The notes under the pieces are model-generated. The model made no database searches. It worked only from the letters and a program-made list of their open reading frames with translations, and was not told the DNA's origin. Below are positions 6,616-11,798 of a DNA stretch of 11,798 nucleotides, in pieces. Each line of letters begins with the position of its first letter. Positions within the stretch are counted from its first letter, which is position 1. The position numbers and the translations under genes were made by a program. Location: assembly GCA_035460985.1 (NCBI GenBank), contig DATHWC010000205.1, positions 1 to 11,798 of the forward strand, written 5' to 3'. Source of the DNA: Lunatibacter sp035460985. Its GTDB lineage: Bacteria > Bacteroidota > Bacteroidia > Cytophagales > Cyclobacteriaceae.

Positions 6616-7050
6616 TTATCGTATCAATAGGGTTTTGCCTGATTTAAGTCCGCTAGCCAAATCGAATATTGTGGTGGTTTCAAGCATCTCCCGGAGATCC
6701 TCTCTTATTTTTATAAATTTATCATGCATTGGACAAGGCTGGTTACTGTTACATTCCTCCAGCCCAAGGCCGCATCCTGTGTAAATATCATCCCCATCTA
6801 TTGCTGAGACGATATCGCTGACTTTAATTTCTTCTAAATTTTTGGGGTCAATGATAAAACCTCCATGGGGGCCTTTTTTGGATTCGAGGATTTTCTTATT
6901 TATCAAAGAAGTCAAGATTTTGGCCGTGAATGCCTCAGGAGCATTGATCCCTTTACTTACCTCGCCGATTTTAACCCTTTCTCCCTCCAAAGATTTGGTG
7001 GCTATATAGATTATGGCTTTTACACCGTATTCACAGGATTTGGAAAACAT
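6616..7050 (-). CDS. Rrf2 family transcriptional regulator, NsrR/IscR-like with three cysteines
   Basis: The 144-residue protein starts with the typical Rrf2 segment MFSKSCEYGVKAIIYIA. A winged helix-turn-helix follows (about 25-70), with recognition helix APEAFTAKILTSLI and wing KKGPHGGF. A cysteine cluster lies at Cys93, Cys100 and Cys106 (C-X6-C-X5-C), then a C-terminal dimer helix. In IscR and NsrR three similarly placed cysteines hold an Fe-S cluster that senses Fe-S status or NO; the spacing here is one residue longer in the first gap. It lies directly upstream of, and codirectional with, ccoN and the globin operon, and one candidate operator lies in its own upstream region. NO, oxygen or Fe-S sensing is inferred; the ligand cannot be decided from sequence. 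Confidence 0.88.
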   Translation of the reverse strand: MFSKSCEYGVKAIIYIATKSLEGERVKIGEVSKGINAPEAFTAKILTSLINKKILESKKGPHGGFIIDPKNLEEIKVSDIVSAIDGDDIYTGCGLGLEECNSNQPCPMHDKFIKIREDLREMLETTTIFDLASGLKSGKTLLIR

Positions 7051-7071
7051 GATATTGATCAGTTAATTGAA

Positions 7072-7079
7072 CAAATGTA
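7072..7079 (-). promoter_or_regulatory. Candidate -7 box for the Rrf2 gene (Bacteroidetes sigma factor type)
   Basis: On the minus strand the sequence reads TACATTTG, an exact match to the Bacteroidetes -7 consensus TAnnTTTG. It lies 21 bp before the Rrf2 ATG, leaving a short leader. The region about 20 bp further upstream, where the weak -33 element should be, is occupied by the shared operator motif. That fits repression by blocking sigma or RNA polymerase binding. Confidence 0.55.
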
Positions 7080-7098
7080 ATGTATTTTTTTTAATTAC

Positions 7099-7120
7099 GA
7101 TAAATTTATCGGAAATAAGG
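7099..7120 (-). promoter_or_regulatory. Candidate operator upstream of the Rrf2 gene
   Basis: It begins with the perfect 12-bp palindrome GATAAATTTATC (7099-7110), followed by GGAAATA. The same sequence with one changed base and one fewer A near its end lies before ccoN (6582-6602). It covers the expected -33 region of the Rrf2 promoter, so autoregulation is likely. The repetition is seen directly; protein binding is inferred. Confidence 0.6.
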
Positions 7121-7204
7121 TCGATAGATCAAAACCTTCGAATGGTTTTAATATTTCTAAAAAAGGTCTAGTTCATAAAAATCTCTACATTTGGGAAACG
7201 AATT

Positions 7205-7267
7205 AAAAAAGCAGGATTATCCACCACTCACTGTAATATGGGTACTACGAGTAAAGTGGCGGATAAT
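7205..7267 (-). terminator. Rho-independent terminator of the RND efflux operon
   Basis: An imperfect 12-13 bp stem pairs ATTATCC-a-CCACT (7216-7228) with AGTGG-c-GGATAAT (7255-7267) around a 26-nt loop. Reading leftward on the minus strand, the hairpin is followed by CCTGCTTTTTT, a T-run. It lies about 80 bp after the RND pump stop codon (7346), the right place to end that operon before the Rrf2 promoter. Confidence 0.65.
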
Positions 7268-7345
7268 TGCAAATGATAAATAAAATGTCTTACGCTTAAA
7301 AACCACCATTAGGCTCTCAAAAAGTAACACATAATAAGCTATTGG

Positions 7346-10300
7346 CTAGTGGTATGATTCCTGCTTTCTAGAGATTGGCTTTCCCTGTACTCGCTGCCTG
7401 AGTTTCTCGATAGCCTCATACACTACCGGCACCAAATAAACCGTGAGTATCAAAGAGGAAACAAGCCCACCAATAATCACCCATGCCAGGCCGTTTTTCC
7501 ATTCAGAAGCGGTACCCGCAGCGAGGGCGATCGGCAGCATCCCAAATACCATGGAAAGAGTAGTCATCAAGATAGGGCGCATCCTGCCTTTACCGGCTTC
7601 CATCAGAGCATCTCGCACGGAATACCCTTTTTCCCTAAGTTGATTGGTGAAATCCACAATCAGGATGGCATTTTTGGTGACCAAACCCATCAGCATGATG
7701 AGGCCAAGCAGTGCAAATAAACTGAGGTTGTTCATGGATAGGTTAAGTGCCAGGAATGCTCCAATGACTGCTACAGGGATGGAAAATAGGACTACAAACG
7801 GATAGATGAAACTATCATATAAGGCCACCATGATCAAATAAATCAAGAGAAAGGAAATCAAAAGAACAGATCCCAAAGCCCCGAAACTGTCATTTTGCCT
7901 TTTGATATCCGATCCCCAGACGTAGCTAATATCTTCAGGAAGGGGGTTTTCCTTGAAATGGGCTACCACCTCATCGGCTACTGTTCCCGATGGTCTACCC
8001 AAAGCATCTGCCGTGATGGTCACAGCGGGCTGTCTGTCTTTTCTTTCCAAAAGCGATGGGGATTTGTCTTGTACGATTTCTGCTACCTGTGAAAGGGAGA
8101 TAGGCATTCCCATCGGATTGACCAAGAGCAATTGCTTCACGTCTTCAAAATTCCGTCTGTTGAAATTATCCAGCTGTACACGTATAGGGTATTCTGTTCC
8201 CGCTTGAGTTAGCGAAGCATCATCATTACCGCTTAGGGCATTTCTCACATTCAAGCCAACATAGGCGTTGTTGAGTCCTAACCGTTGTAGCCTGTTCTGG
8301 TCGGGAATGATCTGAAATTCAGGGCTACCTTCTTCCACTGATAATTTGACGTGATCTGCCCCAGGAATATTTTCTATAGTAGTCTTTAATTTTTTGGCTT
8401 CAGCCATCACCCTTTCTTGGTCTGGACCACTCAAGGTCAGTTCGATTGGAGCAGATCTGGGAACCAAGCCCAAGGCGGACATGGCATAGCTGGCTCCTGG
8501 GAATTCTTTTTTGAGTTCTTCCCGGACATTTTTCATGTAGGTTTCCGTCGGAATCTTGTCCCTTTCTTTGGCACCTTTCAACTGCACAGTCAATTCTGAC
8601 TTATAAGCTGAGCCTACCCCCAAGCTTCCGATGCCGGTCGAAGGACCGCCCACATTGCTGAATACGGTGGCTACATTAGGCTGCTGAAGCAGAAATTGTT
8701 CTACCTCCAAGGTACGGATGTTGTTTTCCTTGATGCTGGTAGACTTGTCATATTCCAGATACATCCTGAATTTCCCCTGATCTCCGGTAGCTATCAGCTC
8801 TTTGCCGATAATTCCCTGTTTTAAAATAAGACCCGTCATGGCAAATAGGGCGAGAACGATTCCGGCAAAAGCCAGTTTATGATCCAGCACCCAGGCCAAT
8901 TGTCTTCCATACCAAGCAATGAATCGGTCCAGTTGTCCTTCAAACCAAATCAAAAACCGGTTAAAGGCATTAGTTGGCCGTAGGTCTTCTGACTTGCCAA
9001 TCCGCGAAGCCATCCAGGGAGTAAGCGTAAAGCCGACCAACAAACTTGTCATGGTGGAGGTAATGACGACTACAGAGAATTGCTTCAACATGTCGGCCAC
9101 AAAGACTTGTAGAAATAAGATTGGCAAAAAGACCACCACATCGACCAAGGTGATGGAAAGAGCCGAAAAACCAATTTCCATTCTTCCTTCCATGGCTGCT
9201 GATCGTTTTCCTTTGCCCATGTCCAAGTGTCTTTGGATATTTTCCAAGACCACCGTAGCGTCATCCACCAATATACCGATGATCAAAGACATGGCCAGCA
9301 AGGTCATCAAATTGAGGGTATATCCTAGGATCCACATCATTGCAAATGCTGTGACCAAAGAAGTTGGAATAGCAACCAAGACGATAAGGGAGTTTCTAAA
9401 ACTTCTCAAAAACAGTAACATCACTAGCGAAACAAGAATAACCGCCAAGATCAGGTCAAAAACCACTGAGTTGACCGCGGCGATGGTATTGTCTGTGCTG
9501 TCATCGGCGATAATGAAATTTACTCCGTCAGCAGCATGTAGATTTTCGAGTTGCGACAATTTTTCCCGGACAGTGCGAGAGACGTCTACCGCGTTAGCAT
9601 CACCCTGCTTTTTGAGCATTAGGCCGATGCCTTCCTGACCGTTGTATCTGCTGACAGAAGTAATCTCTTTGATGCCGTCTTTTACAATGGCCAAATCACG
9701 TACATAAACAGGGCTTCCTGGAATTGGCATGGCAACCTGTACTTGTTGGATGTCGTCCAGGGTTCTAAATTTCCCAGTCAGCCTAACGGCACTCTGTTCT
9801 TTGTCCGTTTGGACCAAACCTGCCGGGATGTCCAAACCTGAACGGTTGATGGCATCTACTACTTGGCTGAGGGATACTTTGTACTGACGCAGTTTTTCCT
9901 GATCTACTTTGACCTGTACTTCCCGCTGTTCTCCTCCCAAAACGGTGATTTCAGCTACTCCTTTGATTTGTTGGATTTGCGGTAGGTATTCGTCTATCAA
10001 GTTTTGATAAAAAGCCGTACTGCTCAGCTTACTGGTAGCAGTGATCGACATGATGGGTAGATCATTGGGAGAGACTTTGCTCATTTCAGGGGATAAAACC
10101 TGATCGGGTAGGTCTTTCCGGATGTTGTCAATGTACCGCTGTGCATCCAACATTGCCTGATCCAAGTCAACACCATATTTCATGTTGGCAATAATCACTG
10201 AGGCGTTGGGGAGGGATTTAGTGACCAGATAATCCACCCCTTCCAAGTTGGAAAGTGCATCTTCGATTTTTTGGGAAACGGAACTTTCCACTTCTTCGGG

Positions 10301-10465
10301 TTCAGCACCTGGATAAACCGTTTTGATCACCACTACAGGCTGGTTAAAGTCCGGCATCAACTCGTAGGACAAGTTGGTGAATCCGATATAGCCAAGCAGT
10401 ATAAAAATACTGAATAGTACAATGATCAGCGAAGGCCTATTGATTGCTATGGAGGTAATGTTCAT
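7346..10465 (-). CDS. RND efflux pump inner-membrane subunit (HAE1/AcrB-like)
   Basis: With the start at MNITSIAINRPS (10465) the protein is 1039 residues, normal for HAE1-type RND pumps. An upstream in-frame ATG at 10513 would add 16 untypical residues overlapping the adaptor gene. The N-terminal helix is at about 11-30. A porter-domain stretch with FNQPVVVIKTVYPGA follows, then the TM4 proton-relay pair Asp401/Asp402 in GILVDDATVVLENIQRHL. The second porter repeat spans about 560-860. Lys931 is in the TM10 motif GLVTKNAILIVDFTNQLREKG. It exports amphipathic compounds using the proton gradient as a trimer with the adaptor encoded 10 bp upstream and an outer-membrane channel not present here. 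Substrate unknown. Subgroup (multidrug rather than metal) is favoured because the CzcA-type TM4 pattern is absent. Confidence 0.93.
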   Translation of the reverse strand: MNITSIAINRPSLIIVLFSIFILLGYIGFTNLSYELMPDFNQPVVVIKTVYPGAEPEEVESSVSQKIEDALSNLEGVDYLVTKSLPNASVIIANMKYGVDLDQAMLDAQRYIDNIRKDLPDQVLSPEMSKVSPNDLPIMSITATSKLSSTAFYQNLIDEYLPQIQQIKGVAEITVLGGEQREVQVKVDQEKLRQYKVSLSQVVDAINRSGLDIPAGLVQTDKEQSAVRLTGKFRTLDDIQQVQVAMPIPGSPVYVRDLAIVKDGIKEITSVSRYNGQEGIGLMLKKQGDANAVDVSRTVREKLSQLENLHAADGVNFIIADDSTDNTIAAVNSVVFDLILAVILVSLVMLLFLRSFRNSLIVLVAIPTSLVTAFAMMWILGYTLNLMTLLAMSLIIGILVDDATVVLENIQRHLDMGKGKRSAAMEGRMEIGFSALSITLVDVVVFLPILFLQVFVADMLKQFSVVVITSTMTSLLVGFTLTPWMASRIGKSEDLRPTNAFNRFLIWFEGQLDRFIAWYGRQLAWVLDHKLAFAGIVLALFAMTGLILKQGIIGKELIATGDQGKFRMYLEYDKSTSIKENNIRTLEVEQFLLQQPNVATVFSNVGGPSTGIGSLGVGSAYKSELTVQLKGAKERDKIPTETYMKNVREELKKEFPGASYAMSALGLVPRSAPIELTLSGPDQERVMAEAKKLKTTIENIPGADHVKLSVEEGSPEFQIIPDQNRLQRLGLNNAYVGLNVRNALSGNDDASLTQAGTEYPIRVQLDNFNRRNFEDVKQLLLVNPMGMPISLSQVAEIVQDKSPSLLERKDRQPAVTITADALGRPSGTVADEVVAHFKENPLPEDISYVWGSDIKRQNDSFGALGSVLLISFLLIYLIMVALYDSFIYPFVVLFSIPVAVIGAFLALNLSMNNLSLFALLGLIMLMGLVTKNAILIVDFTNQLREKGYSVRDALMEAGKGRMRPILMTTLSMVFGMLPIALAAGTASEWKNGLAWVIIGGLVSSLILTVYLVPVVYEAIEKLRQRVQGKPISRKQESYH

Positions 10466-10475
10466 GACTTTCGGA

Positions 10476-11495
10476 TTAAAGATTGGTGATGACAGAAGCA
10501 CCTTCAAATACATTGATCAGGCCTCCAATGATGATGATATCTTTTTCTTGTAGACCTGAGCGGACAAGTACCTGACCCTGGATTCTTTTTTCAATTTGAA
10601 TCCCTTGGATGTGGGCTTTGCCATCTTTGACTACATACACCTGTGGCTCCAAGTCCGAGCCAACAATTGCCGCTGAAGGGATTAATATGCCGGTAATGTC
10701 AGTATCGGTTGCTAAGGTCAGGTGTCCGTACATGCCCGCTTTGATTTCCTGTTTGGGAAGGTTGGGAACGATGATTTCGACCGGGAAACTATTGGCGGTA
10801 TTGCCACGGCTTCCGATCATATGGACCTTACCGGAAGTTTCTATCGGAATAGAAGGGATGCTGACCGGATAGGTTTTGCCCAATTCGAATAGTTTAAGAT
10901 CCTGTTCCGGTACCTGAATGCCCAGTTTCACCTGAGAAATATCGGTTAGCTGCAATAGTGGCTTTCCGGGAGCCGCAAAATCCCCTTCCTCTGTAAGCTT
11001 GGCTGTCACAACGCCATCGAATGGAGCACGGGTTTGGCTTTTGCTGATTTGTTCCTTGAGTGTGCTGACCTGAACGTTGGCCGTTTCCAGCGCCAAATCG
11101 GTTTTTTCCAGTTGAATGCCCTGAATGGCATCATTTTCCACCAAGATTCGGAAGCGTTTGAGATCGGCTTCCAATCCTTTGACCTGAACTTCGGCTGCTT
11201 TGAGCTGCCATTGTAGCAGGGAGTCGTCGAGCTGAACAAGGACTTGGCCCCTTCTGACAGTAGTACCTGATTCTACCAAGACACGGTTGACTTTGCCTTG
11301 GATTTCTGCACTGAGTTTACTTTCTCTATTCGGTTCAAAGGTTCCCGTGAAGCTGTATTCAGGCTGAATTTTGGTTTGAGAGACCTGTAGCGCGGTAACT
11401 TGGACAGGCTGTTCCCGGTCATAGAGGTAAACGCGCTCTTCTGCGATTTGCTTGTTGGTAATCAGTTTGGCTACCATCAGGCCCACAAGAGCCAA
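10476..11495 (-). CDS. RND efflux periplasmic adaptor subunit (membrane fusion protein), disrupted or unusual N-terminus
   Basis: This adaptor shows the usual order. A hydrophobic N-terminus is followed by a beta-barrel/lipoyl half (about 45-90, with GKVNRVLVESGTTVRRGQVL), an alpha-hairpin (95-150, LKAAEVQVKGLEADLKRF), the second lipoyl half (TRAPFDGVVTAKL, 155-167), a beta-barrel (185-265) and a C-terminal membrane-proximal domain. It precedes the RND pump by 10 bp and would bridge it to an outer-membrane channel. The start is uncertain. The frame is open back to 11519 and encodes KILFILIPLALVGLMVAKL, a good membrane anchor. The only upstream ATG (11525) is followed directly by TAA. Remaining choices are TTG at 11495 (used here) or ATG at 11477, both shortening the anchor. 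Either the gene is weakly expressed from a minor start or its 5' end is damaged. Confidence 0.8.
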   Translation of the reverse strand: MALVGLMVAKLITNKQIAEERVYLYDREQPVQVTALQVSQTKIQPEYSFTGTFEPNRESKLSAEIQGKVNRVLVESGTTVRRGQVLVQLDDSLLQWQLKAAEVQVKGLEADLKRFRILVENDAIQGIQLEKTDLALETANVQVSTLKEQISKSQTRAPFDGVVTAKLTEEGDFAAPGKPLLQLTDISQVKLGIQVPEQDLKLFELGKTYPVSIPSIPIETSGKVHMIGSRGNTANSFPVEIIVPNLPKQEIKAGMYGHLTLATDTDITGILIPSAAIVGSDLEPQVYVVKDGKAHIQGIQIEKRIQGQVLVRSGLQEKDIIIIGGLINVFEGASVITNL

Positions 11496-11518
11496 AGGGA
11501 TCAGGATAAATAGGATCT

Positions 11519-11606
11519 TTTACATCTGTTTATAATTGATTTTTAATGGTCAGATGGAATCTCGCTACGATAATCATCCCACTGTGTGACGTTTTCGTCA
11601 TGCTCG
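11519..11606. repeat. Dispersed 88-bp repeat, copy C
   Basis: This unit lies immediately before the efflux adaptor frame. It shares GTTTATAATTG near the left, the core GGAATCTCGC ... ATAATCATCCCACTGTGTGACG and the terminal TCATGCTCG with copy A. Its right part forms a perfect TGACG-TTTT-CGTCA palindrome (11587-11600). Read on the minus strand its left end is CAGATGTAAA, where the tandem-internal junctions of the other copies have CACATGAAAT, so the ATG-TAA at the adaptor start is within the repeat. Confidence 0.85.
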
Positions 11607-11694
11607 ATTTCATGTGTTTATAATTGTTTTTCAGTTGCCACATGGAATCTCGCAATTATAATCATCCCTCCGTGCGTCGCCTGCGTCATGCTCG
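11607..11694. repeat. Dispersed 88-bp repeat, copy D
   Basis: Second unit of the right-hand tandem pair, joined directly to copy C with the same TGCTCG/ATTTCATGTG junction seen between copies A and B. The core GAATCTCGC ... ATAATCATCCC is conserved. The segment before TCATGCTCG differs (CGTGCGTCGCCTGCG), so the palindrome found in copy C is degraded or alternative here. Confidence 0.85.
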
Positions 11695-11798
11695 TTTTCA
11701 ACGTTTAAAATGATTATTGAGAATTCATGATATTATAAAGCCAAAAGTCTATTTTGTTGACATTAAAATGTTACGTTATACTTTAATGCTGTTAAGCT
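11695..11798. other. Upstream region of the efflux operon, no gene seen
   Basis: The last 104 bp contain no supported gene on either strand. The stretch is AT-rich and presumably carries the efflux operon promoter, but no exact TAnnTTTG box is visible on the minus strand. A small inverted repeat, TTGACATT-AA-AATGTTA (11757-11773, one wobble pair), could be an operator for this or a divergent gene beyond the edge. Support is weak. Confidence 0.35.

Noticed and set aside
6708..6724. ATAAATTTATC match inside the Rrf2 gene
   Set aside because: It is coding sequence for a Lys-Phe-Ile-Lys stretch and lacks the GGAAATA half of the motif.
7186..7193. TACATTTG on the plus strand, a possible rightward promoter
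   Set aside because: It matches the -7 consensus but has no TTG at the right spacing and no downstream plus-strand gene; only the terminator follows.
8919..9638. 239-codon plus-strand open frame opposite the RND pump
   Set aside because: It lies entirely antisense to a well-conserved pump region, its composition (Ser/Thr/Ile/Lys-rich) is that of a reversed frame, and it has no promoter or recognisable domain.
10466..10513. Upstream ATG giving a 16-residue longer RND pump
   Set aside because: The extra residues overlap the adaptor's end and are atypical; the family start MNITSIAINRPS at 10465 fits better.
11757..11782. TTGACA/TATACT pair resembling a sigma70 promoter
   Set aside because: The spacer is only 14 nt and Bacteroidetes housekeeping promoters use a different consensus; no gene follows inside the window.

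Overview
The window looks like chromosomal DNA from a Bacteroidetes bacterium, probably near the Cyclobacteriaceae or another marine/aquatic Cytophagales lineage. This rests on moderate GC, A-rich leaders without clear Shine-Dalgarno sites, one exact Bacteroidetes-type -7 box (TAnnTTTG) before the Rrf2 gene, and the style of the small membrane proteins in the respiratory cluster. The genus is inference. Every supported gene lies on the minus strand, so transcription runs right to left.

Reading in the direction of transcription: (1) 11495-7346 is an RND efflux pair, a periplasmic adaptor followed by an HAE1-type inner-membrane pump, closed by a hairpin/T-run terminator at about 7267-7205. No outer-membrane TolC-type gene is inside the window. 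The adaptor's natural N-terminus appears damaged: the expected ATG is followed at once by TAA. (2) 7050-2165 is a respiratory/NO-type cluster. It holds an Rrf2-family regulator with three cysteines, a CcoN-like heme-copper oxidase subunit I with an N-terminal extension, a CcoO-like cytochrome c fused to a second cytochrome c domain, three small or membrane-anchored proteins, and a group III truncated haemoglobin. A small CXXCXG protein (2054-1764) may be an appendix to it. A nearly identical motif of about 20 bp lies upstream of both the regulator and ccoN and is a good candidate operator. (3) 1381-1 is a PqqD-like protein, an ATP-grasp ligase and the first 23 codons of a third gene. These are tightly packed and suggest a small peptide- or amino-acid-modifying pathway that continues past the left edge.

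Two kinds of non-coding repeat stand out. One is a unit of about 88 bp present as two tandem pairs: one pair fills the whole ccoN-ccoO gap, the other sits immediately before the efflux adaptor. In both places the unit ends right at a start codon. The other is a cluster of short hairpins with TTGTA-type loops at 1602-1723, resembling REP/RAYT-type palindromes. No tRNA, rRNA, CRISPR or intact transposase was seen.

The working model is that the Rrf2 regulator senses NO, Fe-S status or oxygen and controls a non-canonical cbb3-like terminal oxidase together with an NO/O2-binding globin. The efflux pump and the PqqD/ATP-grasp genes are separate transcription units.
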